Shown here piece by piece: positions 51,359 to 59,519 of a DNA stretch of 64,000 nucleotides (positions are counted from its first letter, which is position 1; each line of letters starts with the position of its first letter). The stretch comes from Streptomyces massasporeus (lineage in GTDB: Bacteria; Actinomycetota; Actinomycetes; Streptomycetales; Streptomycetaceae): positions 62,001-126,000 of the forward strand of contig NZ_BMSE01000002.1 of assembly GCF_014648995.1 (NCBI RefSeq). Reading direction: 5' to 3'. The notes under the pieces were generated by a model. The model saw nothing but the letters and a program-made list of their open reading frames with translations. It had not been told where the DNA came from and did not search any database. A program made the translations under genes and the position numbers.

Positions 51359-53158
51359 GTGACTACCACCGCCGGCACCAGTTCTGCCTCGCACCACCTG
51401 TCCCCGGCGTTCCCCGGCCGCGCCCCCTGGGGTACCGCCAGCAAGCTGCGAGCCTGGCAGCAGGGCGCGATGGAGAAGTACATCCAGGAACAGCCGCGGG
51501 ACTTCCTCGCGGTCGCCACCCCCGGCGCCGGCAAGACGACCTTCGCGCTGACGCTGGCCTCCTGGATGCTGCACCACCACGTCGTGCAGCAGGTGACCGT
51601 CGTCGCCCCGACCGAGCACCTGAAGAAGCAGTGGGCCGAGGCCGCGGCGCGGATAGGGATCAAGCTCGACCCGGAGTACAGCGCCGGGCCGCTCAGCCGG
51701 GAGTACCACGGGGTCGCCGTGACGTACGCCGGTGTCGGCGTCCGGCCCATGCTGCACCGCAACCGCGTGGAGCAGCGCAAGACGCTCGTCATCCTCGACG
51801 AGATCCACCACGCCGGTGACAGCAAGTCCTGGGGCGAGGCCTGCCTCGAGGCCTTCGAGCCCGCGACCCGGCGGCTCGCCCTGACCGGTACGCCCTTCCG
51901 GTCCGACACCAACCCCATCCCCTTCGTGACGTACGAGGAGGGGAACGACGGGATCCGGCGGTCCGCCGCCGATTACACCTACGGCTACGGCAACGCCCTC
52001 GCGGACAACGTCGTGCGGCCCGTCATCTTCCTCTCCTACAGCGGCAACATGCGCTGGCGTACCAAGGCCGGTGACGAGATCGCCGCGCGGCTCGGCGAGC
52101 CCATGACCAAGGACGCCATCAGCCAGGCCTGGCGGACCGCCCTCGACCCGCGCGGCGAGTGGATGCCCGCCGTGCTGCGCGCCGCCGACCAGCGGCTGAC
52201 CGAGGTGCGCAAGGCCATCCCGGACGCGGGCGCGCTCGTCATCGCCGCGGACCAGGACTCCGCCCGCGCCTACGCCAAGCTGATCCGCGAGATCACCGGC
52301 AGCAAGGCCACCCTCGTGCTGTCCGACGACGCCGGCGCGTCCAAGAACATCGACGAGTTCAGCGGCAACAACGACCGCTGGATGGTCGCGGTGCGCATGG
52401 TGTCCGAGGGTGTCGACGTGCCGCGGCTGGCCGTCGGGGTGTACGCCACCACCATCTCGACCCCCCTCTTCTTCGCCCAGGCCGTCGGGCGTTTCGTGCG
52501 GTCCCGGCGGCGCGGCGAGACCGCCTCGGTGTTCCTGCCGACCGTGCCCGACCTGCTCTCCTTCGCCAACGAGATGGAGCGCGAGCGCGACCACGTCCTC
52601 GACAAGCCCAAGAAGCAGGGCGAGGAGGACCCGTACGCCGAGTCCGAGAAGGAGATGGACGAGGCGAACCGGGAGCAGGACGAGGACACCGGCGAGCAGG
52701 AGCAGTTCTCCTTCGAGGCGCTGGAGTCCGAGGCCGTCTTCGACCGGGTCATGTACAACGGCGCCGAGTTCGGCATGCAGGCCCACCCGGGCAGCGAGGA
52801 GGAGCAGGACTACCTCGGCATCCCGGGGCTGCTCGAACCCGACCAGGTGCAGCTGCTGCTCCAGAAGCGGCAGGCCCGGCAGATCGCGCACAGCCGCAAG
52901 AAGCCGGACGAGGAAGCCGACCTGCTCGAAATGCCCGCCGAGCGGCGGCCGGTGGTCTCCCACAAGGAGATGATGGAGCTGCGGCGGCAGCTCAACACGA
53001 TGGTCGGCGCGTACGTCCACCAGAGCGGCAAGCCGCACGGGGTGATCCACACGGAGCTGCGGCGGGTGTGCGGAGGGCCTGCGGCGGCGGAGGCGACGGC
53101 GGGGCAGTTGCGGCAGCGGATCACCAAGGTGCAGGAGTGGGCTACGCGGATGAAGTGA
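51359..53158 (+). CDS. SF2 DEAH-type helicase/ATPase
   Basis: This 599-residue protein resembles the restriction-enzyme HsdR/UvrB-like helicase branch. Motif I is VATPGAGKTTFALTLASW (about residues 57-70), Ia is VVAPTEHLKKQWAEAA, II is LVILDEIHHAGD (DEIH), III is LALTGTPFRSD, V is VRMVSEGVDVPRLAVG, and VI is FFAQAVGRFVRSRR. A Glu/Gln-rich acidic insert (about 425-475) and a helical C-terminal extension follow. No nuclease or methylase is adjacent, so it is not an obvious restriction system. The GTG at 51359 has CGGAG upstream. It is conserved across actinobacteria as I recall, and its role in nucleic-acid repair is unproven. Confidence 0.85.
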   Translation: MTTTAGTSSASHHLSPAFPGRAPWGTASKLRAWQQGAMEKYIQEQPRDFLAVATPGAGKTTFALTLASWMLHHHVVQQVTVVAPTEHLKKQWAEAAARIGIKLDPEYSAGPLSREYHGVAVTYAGVGVRPMLHRNRVEQRKTLVILDEIHHAGDSKSWGEACLEAFEPATRRLALTGTPFRSDTNPIPFVTYEEGNDGIRRSAADYTYGYGNALADNVVRPVIFLSYSGNMRWRTKAGDEIAARLGEPMTKDAISQAWRTALDPRGEWMPAVLRAADQRLTEVRKAIPDAGALVIAADQDSARAYAKLIREITGSKATLVLSDDAGASKNIDEFSGNNDRWMVAVRMVSEGVDVPRLAVGVYATTISTPLFFAQAVGRFVRSRRRGETASVFLPTVPDLLSFANEMERERDHVLDKPKKQGEEDPYAESEKEMDEANREQDEDTGEQEQFSFEALESEAVFDRVMYNGAEFGMQAHPGSEEEQDYLGIPGLLEPDQVQLLLQKRQARQIAHSRKKPDEEADLLEMPAERRPVVSHKEMMELRRQLNTMVGAYVHQSGKPHGVIHTELRRVCGGPAAAEATAGQLRQRITKVQEWATRMK

Positions 53159-53234
53159 CGTCCGTGGTGAATCGTCTGCCAGGTGCAGGTCGTCGATCGC
53201 GCCCACGCGGCGGAGCCGCACATCGACACAGCCC

Positions 53235-53253
53235 CGCGCCCCTTTGGGGCGCG
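53235..53253 (+). terminator. Hairpin terminator downstream of the SF2 helicase gene
   Basis: An 8-bp stem with a TTT loop lies 77 bp after the helicase stop. It has no downstream U-run. Confidence 0.5.
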
Positions 53254-53444
53254 CAAACCCCACAAATACAAGCACTACACCCAGACCCGTGCCCGGATTC
53301 TGGACGGAGCCTTCCGCTCAGCGAACCTGCTTCGCTACTGTCCGGCTACGCACACGCCCCGTGGCAGCGCCGCCGCGGAGCGCAGCCGTGAAGCGACGCG
53401 GCCCGGACAGGCCGGGCCGCCGGCCGATCGGCGGCCTCTGAAGC

Positions 53445-53470
53445 GCGTTACCGACGGGACTCGGTGACGC
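53445..53470. promoter_or_regulatory. Inverted repeat upstream of the IclR-type regulator
   Basis: GCGTTACCGA and TCGGTGACGC form a 10-bp inverted repeat (one G-T pair) with a 6-bp spacer, 35 bp before the ribosome binding site. It is a candidate autoregulatory operator. Confidence 0.4.
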
Positions 53471-53518
53471 ATCCGCCGACCGGGGGGCCGCCGACCTCAC
53501 CACTAAGGAGTGGGCGTC

Positions 53519-54160
53519 GTGACCGCGGAGACCTCCCAGACGCTCGACCGGGGACTGCGTGTCCTCAAGCTGCTCGCCGACACGGACCACGGGCTGACCG
53601 TGACCGAACTCTCCGTCCGGCTGGGCGTGAACCGGACCGTCGTGTACCGGTTGCTCGCCACGCTGGAGCAGCACGCCCTCATACGCCGTGACCTCGGCGG
53701 ACGTGCCCGGGTCGGGCTCGGTGTGCTGCGGCTGGGACGGCAGGTCCACCCGCTCGTACGGGAGGCCGCGATGCCTGCGCTGCGGTCACTGGCCGAGGAC
53801 ATCGGCGCTACGGCGCACCTGACCCTGGTCGACGGGGCGGACGCGCTGGCCGTGGCCGTCGTGGAGCCGACCTGGACGGACTATCACGTCGCCTACCGGG
53901 CCGGGTTCCGGCATCCCTTGGACCGGGGCGCCGCCGGCAAGGCGATCCTCGCGGCCCGGCAGCACCCGATGACCGACCCCGGCTACATGCTGACGCACGG
54001 GGAGCTGGAGGCGGGCGCCTGGGGGGCGGCGGCGCCGCTGCTGGGCGTGACGGGCGTCGAGGGCAGCGTGGGTGTGGTGATGCTGGCGGAGGCGGTACCG
54101 GAACGAGTCGGCCCACGGGTCGTCGACGCGGCCCGGGAGGTCGCGGAGGCGCTGCGCTGA
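53519..54160 (+). CDS. IclR-family transcriptional regulator
   Basis: This 213-residue protein has an N-terminal winged helix (QTLDRGLRVLKLLADTDHGL, TVTELSVRLGVNRTVVYRLL) and a C-terminal effector domain (LRSLAEDIGATAHLTLVDGA, then HPLDRGAAGKAIL). It is shorter than the usual 250 residues because the effector domain is trimmed. AAGGAG at 53505-53510 sets the GTG at 53519 as start; the GTG at 53510 overlaps that site. Regulated genes cannot be inferred, since the downstream protease gene has its own leaderless promoter. Confidence 0.85.
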   Translation: MTAETSQTLDRGLRVLKLLADTDHGLTVTELSVRLGVNRTVVYRLLATLEQHALIRRDLGGRARVGLGVLRLGRQVHPLVREAAMPALRSLAEDIGATAHLTLVDGADALAVAVVEPTWTDYHVAYRAGFRHPLDRGAAGKAILAARQHPMTDPGYMLTHGELEAGAWGAAAPLLGVTGVEGSVGVVMLAEAVPERVGPRVVDAAREVAEALR

Positions 54161-54236
54161 GGGTCGACGGGATCCAGGCCTGGGCCCCGGACGCCCTGGT
54201 CCCGGCCGTGTCCTCCTCCCGCGTTAGATTGATCCC

Positions 54237-55028
54237 GTGTTCTCTCGCCTCACGCGCCCCCAGGCCATCGCCGTCTGCGCCCTGCCCGTCGTGGCCCTGA
54301 TCGCGACGGCGGTGCTGGCGCCGTTGCCGTTCTCGGTTGCGCAGCCCGGGCTGACGGCGAACGTGCTGGGCGAGAACAAGGGCACGCAGGTGATCACCAT
54401 CTCGGGTGCGCCGGTCCGGGACACCCGGGGCCAGCTGCGGATGACCACCATCGAGGCGACCTCCCCGGACACCCGGGTCTCGCTGCCCGACGTCATCGAC
54501 AGCTGGTTCCGCACCGACCAGGCGGTCATGCCGCGCGACTCCGTCTACCCGAGCGGGGACAACGTCAAGGAGATCGAGCGCCACAACGAGAAGCAGATGA
54601 AGGAGTCCCAGGACGCGGCGACGCAGGCCGCGCTGGGGTACCTCGACCTCGACGACAAGGACATCGAGGTCGGTCTGAAGCTCGCCGACGTGGGTGGGCC
54701 CAGTGCGGGGCTGCTCTTCTCCCTGGGGATCATCGACAAGCTCGACGGCGACGGCACCGGCGGGGACCTCACCGGCGGCCGGGTCATCGCCGGTACGGGC
54801 ACGATCGACGCGGCCGGCCGCGTCGGCGCGGTGGGGGGCGTCGCCCTCAAGACCCAGGCCGCCAAGCGCGACGGGGCGACGGTGTTCCTGGTCCCCAAGG
54901 CGGAGTGCGCCGACGCCCGAGCCGAGCTGCCGAAGGGCCTACGGCTCATTCCGGTGACGACGCTGAAGAGCACGGTGAGTTCACTGGTGGCCCTGGAGAC
55001 GGGGAAGGGCTCCGTCCCCAGCTGCTAG
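54237..55028 (+). CDS. Membrane-anchored Lon-like serine protease (S16, YlbL-related, without PDZ)
   Basis: The 263-residue protein has an N-terminal helix (AIAVCALPVVALIATAVLA) placing the rest outside the membrane. The S16 proteolytic domain follows, with nucleophile Ser156 in VGGPSAGLLFSLG and the probable base Lys205 in GGVALKTQAAK. Actinobacterial YlbL-type proteins usually carry a PDZ domain of about 80 residues between anchor and Lon domain; it is not recognisable here. TAGATT at 54225-54230 is six bases before the GTG, indicating a leaderless transcript. Its stop overlaps the convergent 56-aa gene by 4 bp. Confidence 0.82.
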   Translation: MFSRLTRPQAIAVCALPVVALIATAVLAPLPFSVAQPGLTANVLGENKGTQVITISGAPVRDTRGQLRMTTIEATSPDTRVSLPDVIDSWFRTDQAVMPRDSVYPSGDNVKEIERHNEKQMKESQDAATQAALGYLDLDDKDIEVGLKLADVGGPSAGLLFSLGIIDKLDGDGTGGDLTGGRVIAGTGTIDAAGRVGAVGGVALKTQAAKRDGATVFLVPKAECADARAELPKGLRLIPVTTLKSTVSSLVALETGKGSVPSC

Positions 55029-55195
55029 TGGGCGGGGACTGGCCCGGGCCGGGTGGCGAGCTTCAGCCCGACTTCTATGAGGGTCCAGCCCAGGCGCGCA
55101 CGGAGGTCGGGCCGGGGTGCGGGACGGGGGCCGGTCTCGGCGCGGAGTTCGGCGGCGCGGGCGTGGTGCAGGGCGAGGTGGATGTCCGGGTGCAT
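55025..55195 (-). CDS. Short ORF, 56 residues, downstream of the ArsR-type regulator
   Basis: Reading the minus strand from the ATG at 55195 gives MHPDIHLALHHARAAELRAE, a Pro/Arg-rich middle, then LGWTLIEVGLKLATRPG. The helical first 20 residues and the second hydrophobic-amphipathic segment look protein-like. Similar short proteins with the LGWTLVEVGL-type segment commonly accompany regulators in Streptomyces as I recall. It starts 13 bp after the regulator's stop, suggesting one transcript, and overlaps the convergent protease stop. No function can be assigned. Confidence 0.6.
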   Translation of the reverse strand: MHPDIHLALHHARAAELRAETGPRPAPRPDLRARLGWTLIEVGLKLATRPGPVPAH

Positions 55196-55208
55196 GGGTC
55201 ATGGCCTT

Positions 55209-55784
55209 TCACGGCGTCGTCCGGCGGGGAAAGACGTGCGTGTGGACGCGTACCGATTCGGCGTCCGGTGTTCCCTCGGGTAGCGGGCGGTAGCTCTGGA
55301 TGAGTTCGTGCATCTTGCCGATCAGCTCACGGGCGAGATCGGGAGTGAGGCGCAGAGTGAAGTCGCTCAGGTCCGTGCCGCCGTCCCATTCCTCGCCCCA
55401 GTCGCCGGTGTTGCCGAGCCAGGTCGAGACCTCTCGGGTGTGCACGTTGGCGATTTCGTACCGGAACAGGGCGACGGCTCCCCGCACGGCCGGATCCGGG
55501 TCCTTGATCAGGGTCTCGTCGATCTGGACACCCCGGTCCACCGCCTTCCACCAGCGCTCCCGCCCCTTGCCGCGCTCCGGGTCGTCGGCGACGAAACCGT
55601 GCGCTGCGAGTTGCCGTAGGTGGTAGCTGGTCGCCCCGCTGGACTCGCCCAGTTTCTCCGCCAGTTGGGATGCGGTGGCGGGTCCGCCGTGTCGCAGTGC
55701 GACCAGCAGCTGCATCCGCAGGGGATGAGCCAGGCCGCGCAGCGAGCGGGCGTCGAGCAAGCGGGGAGCTGGTTCGTCGGGCAT
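55209..55784 (-). CDS. ArsR-type winged-helix transcriptional regulator
   Basis: The 191-residue protein has a DNA-binding domain LDARSLRGLAHPLRMQLLVA, ATASQLAEKLGESSGATSYH and LRQLAAHGFV (about residues 10-75), typical of the helix_turn_helix_5 group. A longer helical C-terminal part (FRYEIANVHTREVSTWLGNT) lacks the Cys clusters of metal sensors, so a metal is unlikely to be the effector. The ATG at 55784 (MPDEPAPRLL) was chosen; further upstream frame runs into the operator. A perfect 11-bp inverted repeat lies 14-39 bp upstream. Confidence 0.85.
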   Translation of the reverse strand: MPDEPAPRLLDARSLRGLAHPLRMQLLVALRHGGPATASQLAEKLGESSGATSYHLRQLAAHGFVADDPERGKGRERWWKAVDRGVQIDETLIKDPDPAVRGAVALFRYEIANVHTREVSTWLGNTGDWGEEWDGGTDLSDFTLRLTPDLARELIGKMHELIQSYRPLPEGTPDAESVRVHTHVFPRRTTP

Positions 55785-55797
55785 GCATGCAAAGGTA

Positions 55798-55823
55798 GCG
55801 TTGCAAAGCCTCCTTTGCAACGC
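55798..55823. promoter_or_regulatory. Operator of the ArsR-type regulator
   Basis: GCGTTGCAAAG and CTTTGCAACGC form a perfect 11-bp inverted repeat with a 4-bp spacer. Further TGCAAAG and TTTG half-sites lie at both sides (55788-55794 and 55827-55831). It lies between the start of the regulator gene and the stop of the osmoprotectant operon. Confidence 0.75.
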
Positions 55824-55835
55824 CTTCTTTGTAAC

Positions 55836-56798
55836 TCACTCCTTGACGAACCCCTCCTCCACCAGCCAGTCCAGCGCCACCTGGTGCGGATCCTCTCCGT
55901 CGACGTCCACCTTCGCGTTCAGCGTCTGCGCCACGGAGTTGTTCAGCTTCGCCGTCACCGGGTTCAGGACCTCCGCGATCGCCGGCCACTCCTTCAGGGA
56001 CTTCGCGTTGATCATCGGCGCGACGTTGTAGTTGGGGAAGAACTTCTTGTCGTCGTCCATCACCACCAGGTTCATGGACTTGATCCGCCCGTCGGTGGTG
56101 AACACCTCCCCGTACGTGCAGTTGCCCTTCGCGGTCTGCGTGTAGATGATCCCGGTGTCCATCTGCGTGATGTCCTGCGCCGGCACGTTCATGCCGTAGG
56201 CCTTCTGCATCCCCGGCAGCCCGTCCGCCCGGTTCGCGAACTCGACCTCCACGCACAGCTTCACCGCCCCCGGGTCGGACTTCGCCAGCTTCGCCACGTC
56301 CGACATCGTCTTCGTGCCGTACTTCTTCGCGTTCTCCTGGTTCATCGCCAGCGCGTACGTGTTGTCGAGCTTCGACGGCGGCAGCCAGACCAGCCCGTTG
56401 CCCGCGTCCTCCTTCTTCACCGCCTCCCACTGCTCCTGAGGATCGGTGATCGGCTTGCTGTGCCCGAGGTACGTGATCCAGGCCGTGCCCGTGTACTCGT
56501 ACCCGGCGTCCGCGTCGCCCTTGCGGACCGCCTCGCGGCTGCCGATGGAGCCCTGGATGCCGGTGCGGTCGATCACGTCCGCCCCGGCCGCCTCGAACGC
56601 GATGCCCATGATCGAGCCGAGGATCAGCTGCTCGGTGAACGACTTCGACGTCACCGTCAGATGCGCGCCCTTCAGTGGCTCACCCCGGCCGATCGACCCC
56701 GGCTCCACGTCATCGGTCAGCGGGGAGCCGCTGGTCAGGCCGCAGCCGGCCGCCGCCACCAGAAGGCCCGCCACCGCCAGGCACGTACGCCGTCTCAT
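55836..56798 (-). CDS. Osmoprotectant (glycine betaine/choline-type) ABC transporter substrate-binding lipoprotein
   Basis: The 320-residue OpuAC/ProX-type binding protein has signal peptide and lipobox VAAAGC. Mature-protein landmarks are LTVTSKSFTEQLILGSIMGI, the YEYTGTAWITYLG segment, and the ligand-cage region NCTYGEVFTTDGRIKSMNL. The ATG overlaps the upstream permease stop. It is the last gene of a four-gene operon running leftwards. The exact ligand (betaine, choline, carnitine or another quaternary amine) cannot be told from sequence. Confidence 0.92.
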   Translation of the reverse strand: MRRRTCLAVAGLLVAAAGCGLTSGSPLTDDVEPGSIGRGEPLKGAHLTVTSKSFTEQLILGSIMGIAFEAAGADVIDRTGIQGSIGSREAVRKGDADAGYEYTGTAWITYLGHSKPITDPQEQWEAVKKEDAGNGLVWLPPSKLDNTYALAMNQENAKKYGTKTMSDVAKLAKSDPGAVKLCVEVEFANRADGLPGMQKAYGMNVPAQDITQMDTGIIYTQTAKGNCTYGEVFTTDGRIKSMNLVVMDDDKKFFPNYNVAPMINAKSLKEWPAIAEVLNPVTAKLNNSVAQTLNAKVDVDGEDPHQVALDWLVEEGFVKE

Positions 56799-57601
56799 GG
56801 CTGCAACCCCCGCGGCCGCAGCAGCAGTTCGGCGAGCGACGCCAGCCAGTCCACCAGCAGCGCCAGCACCACCGTGAGGATCGACCCCAGCACCAGCACC
56901 GGCATCCGCTGGTTGGTGATGCCGGTCGTGATCAGCACGCCGAGGCCGCCGCCCCCGCCGAAGACCGCCAGGGTCGCCGTACCCACGTTCAGGACGAGGG
57001 CCGTGCGCACGCCTGCCAGGATCAGCGGGACCGCGAGGGGGAGTTCGACCCGGGTCAGCACCCCCGTCGGGGACATGCCGATACCGCGGGCCGCCTCCAG
57101 CAGGGTCGGGTCGTTCGCCTTCAGGCCCGTGATCGTGTTGGAGAGCACCGGCAGGATGGCGTAGATGATGATGCCGATCAGGGCGGCCCTGCGGCCGATG
57201 CCCAGCCAGATCACCAGGAGGGCGAGCAGGCCGATCGCCGGGGTCGCCTGACCCATGTTGGCGAACGCCATCGCCACGGGGGTGGCCCGGCTCATCGCCC
57301 CGCGGGTCAGCACGATGCCCAGCGGGATCGCGATGATCAGCACGAAGAAGGTGGAGATCGCGGTCAGCTGGATGTGCTGCCACAGCGCCTTGGTGACCTG
57401 GCCGCCCGCCAGGGCGTTGCGGGTGAGCGCGTCCAGGTCGGCCTGCGCGAACCAGAGCCAGGTGGCGAGCAGCACGACGATCAGGGCGACCGGCAGGAAC
57501 GTCAGCTTCTGCCAGGTGAGACGGGACGGCCGACGCGCTGGCGGGGGCGCCTCAGGCTCGTCGGGAGGTTCGGAGGTCTCCTCGACCTCCGTGGCCGTCA
57601 C
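56795..57601 (-). CDS. Osmoprotectant ABC transporter permease
   Basis: The 268-residue protein has a Glu/Pro-rich N-terminus, then six helices. The OpuBB-type family segments are NMGQATPAIGLLALLVIWLG and NDPTLLEAARGIGMSPTGVL, the latter being the EAA loop. The GTG overlaps the ATPase stop (GTGA) and has GGGAGGGGAG upstream. It pairs with the second permease to form the channel. Confidence 0.9.
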   Translation of the reverse strand: MTATEVEETSEPPDEPEAPPPARRPSRLTWQKLTFLPVALIVVLLATWLWFAQADLDALTRNALAGGQVTKALWQHIQLTAISTFFVLIIAIPLGIVLTRGAMSRATPVAMAFANMGQATPAIGLLALLVIWLGIGRRAALIGIIIYAILPVLSNTITGLKANDPTLLEAARGIGMSPTGVLTRVELPLAVPLILAGVRTALVLNVGTATLAVFGGGGGLGVLITTGITNQRMPVLVLGSILTVVLALLVDWLASLAELLLRPRGLQP

Positions 57602-58860
57602 CGCTCCCCTCCCGGGCCGCCGCCCACGCCCGCCGGGCCCTGGGCCCCTTCCTGCTCCGCGTGTGTCTGTGAGGCCCGCAGCGACTCCAGTTCGTGCTGG
57701 TGCTCCATCGCGTCGAGCCGGTCGGCCTCCAGCATCTCGTGCACGGAGTTCATGAGGGTCTCCATGTCGACGACGCCCGTGTACTCCCCACGCCGCCCGG
57801 TCACCGCCACCCGCCCGGCGTTGTCGGTGAGCACCGCCTCCAGCGCGTCCCGCAGGGTCGCGTCCCGGGTGACCGTGTCGCTCACCAGGGTCCCGGCGCG
57901 GGCCAGCGAGCCCCTGGCCCGCATCAGATCGCCGCGCCGCAGCCACTTGTAGGGGCGGCGGCGCCGGTCGAGCAGCAGGATCTCGTTGCTGCCGCTGGTG
58001 CGCAGCAGGTTGAAGATCTCCTGGAGCGGGTCGTCGACCGTGACCGTCGGATAGTCGGTGATCTCCACGTCCCGCACGCGGGTCAGGTTCAGCCGCTTCA
58101 GCGCAGCGCCGGCGCCGACGAAGCCGGACACGAAGTCGTCGGCCGGGTTGGTGAGGATCGCCTCGGGGGTGTCGAACTGCGCGATGTGCGACCGCTCGCG
58201 CAGCACGGCGATCCGGTCGCCGATCTTGATCGCCTCGTCGAAGTCGTGGGTGACGAAGACGATCGTCTTGTGCAGCTCGTGCTGCAGGCGAATCAGCTCG
58301 TCCTGGAGGTGGTCCCGGGTGATCGGGTCCACCGCCCCGAACGGCTCGTCCATCAGCAGCACCGGCGGATCGGCGGCCAGGGCACGGGCCACGCCCACGC
58401 GCTGCTGCTGCCCGCCGGAGAGCTGGCGCGGGTAGCGGCCGCGGAACTCCGCGGCGTCGAGGCCGACCAGGTCGAGGAGCTCCTCGGTGCGCTCCCGGAT
58501 CCGCGGCTTCGACCAGCCGATCATCTTCGGGACGATCCCGATGTTCTGCGCGACCGTCATGTGCGGGAAGAGCCCTGCGGACTGGATGGCGTAGCCGACC
58601 TTGCGGCGCAGCTTGACCGGGTCCATGTCGGTGACGTCCTCGCCGCCGATGCGGATGCGGCCGCCGGTCGGCTCGATCAGCCGGTTGATCATCTTGAGCG
58701 TGGTCGACTTGCCGCAGCCCGAGGGGCCGACGAAGACGACGACCTCGCCCGCCTTGATCTCCATGCTCACGTTGTCCACGGCCGGCTGCGCACTGCCGGG
58801 GTAGCGCTTGGTCAGGCTCTCCAGCTCGATGGAGGCGCCGTGGTCACCCGTCTCAGGCAC
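57598..58860 (-). CDS. Osmoprotectant ABC transporter ATPase with C-terminal CBS domains
   Basis: The 420-residue protein has Walker A GPSGCGKSTT, the Q-loop in AIQSAGLFPHM, signature LSGGQQQRVGVARAL, Walker B VLLMDEPFGA, and the switch His in FVTHDFDEA. After residue 240 a CBS pair follows (YPTVTVDDPLQEIFNLLRTS, TLVSDTVTRDATLRDALEAV), which in OpuA-type importers senses ionic strength or c-di-AMP. A Gly/Gln-rich tail ends the protein. The start is GTG, overlapping the upstream permease by 8 bp. Confidence 0.94.
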   Translation of the reverse strand: MPETGDHGASIELESLTKRYPGSAQPAVDNVSMEIKAGEVVVFVGPSGCGKSTTLKMINRLIEPTGGRIRIGGEDVTDMDPVKLRRKVGYAIQSAGLFPHMTVAQNIGIVPKMIGWSKPRIRERTEELLDLVGLDAAEFRGRYPRQLSGGQQQRVGVARALAADPPVLLMDEPFGAVDPITRDHLQDELIRLQHELHKTIVFVTHDFDEAIKIGDRIAVLRERSHIAQFDTPEAILTNPADDFVSGFVGAGAALKRLNLTRVRDVEITDYPTVTVDDPLQEIFNLLRTSGSNEILLLDRRRRPYKWLRRGDLMRARGSLARAGTLVSDTVTRDATLRDALEAVLTDNAGRVAVTGRRGEYTGVVDMETLMNSVHEMLEADRLDAMEHQHELESLRASQTHAEQEGAQGPAGVGGGPGGER

Positions 58861-59500
58861 GGATCCCCCTGGGAATGGTCAGCCGTCCGATCAGGACGTA
58901 CGCGGCGTCGAAGAGCAGGGCCAGGACGATGATGCCGAGCGTGCCCGCGAGGACCTGGTTGAGCGCGTTGGCGCTGCCCAGCGAGGCGAGGCCGCGGAAG
59001 ATGACGTTGCCGAGACCGGGTCCCGAGGCGTATGCCGCGATGGCCGCGATGCCCATCAGCATCTGGGTGGAGACCCGGATCCCGGTGAGGATCGGCGGCC
59101 AGGCCAGCGGCAGCTCGACCCGCAGCAGCCGGGCCGGCCGGGACATCCCGATGCCCGTGGCCGCGTCGACCAGCGTCGGGTCGACCCCGCGCAGCCCGAC
59201 GATCGCGTTGCGCACCACCGGCAGCAGCCCGTACAGCGTCAGCGCGACCACCGTGGGTGGCACGCCCAGGCCCACGATGGGGATGAGCAGACCGATCAGG
59301 GCGAGCGCCGGCACGGTCAGGATCGTGGCGGTGGTGGTGGTCGCCAGGTTCCCGGCCCACTCGCTGCGGTAGCTGGCGACGGCGATCAGCACCCCGAGCA
59401 CGGTCGCCACGACCATGCACTGAAAGACGGCGCTCGCGTGCTGGTAGGCGTCCGTGAGCAGTTGCTGGTGCCGGTTGACCAGGTACTCCCAGAAGTTCAC
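58853..59500 (-). CDS. Osmoprotectant ABC transporter permease, first gene of the operon
   Basis: The 215-residue OpuBB/ProW-type permease has five or six helices with TILTVPALALIGLLIPIVGL and GVDPTLVDAATGIGMSRPARL (EAA loop). The GTG is preceded by AGGGGTGA. It is the promoter-proximal gene; the AsnC regulator gene ends 19 bp upstream on the same strand, so the operon could be read through from it. Confidence 0.9.
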   Translation of the reverse strand: MNFWEYLVNRHQQLLTDAYQHASAVFQCMVVATVLGVLIAVASYRSEWAGNLATTTTATILTVPALALIGLLIPIVGLGVPPTVVALTLYGLLPVVRNAIVGLRGVDPTLVDAATGIGMSRPARLLRVELPLAWPPILTGIRVSTQMLMGIAAIAAYASGPGLGNVIFRGLASLGSANALNQVLAGTLGIIVLALLFDAAYVLIGRLTIPRGIRA

Positions 59501-59519
59501 ACGCGCTCACCCCTACCCG

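Larger units (their letters stand above)
53159..53518. other. 360-bp gene-free spacer before the IclR-type gene
   Basis: The spacer holds a small hairpin (CGCGCCCC-ttt-GGGGCGCG, 53235-53253), a second G/C-rich palindromic stretch near 53400-53437, and the inverted repeat at 53445-53470. No open frame with coding character was recognised. Confidence 0.6.

Noticed and set aside
51359..53158. Restriction-modification or phage-defence system around the SF2 helicase
   Set aside because: No methylase, specificity subunit, nuclease or other defence gene lies nearby; neighbours are an MFS transporter and an IclR regulator.
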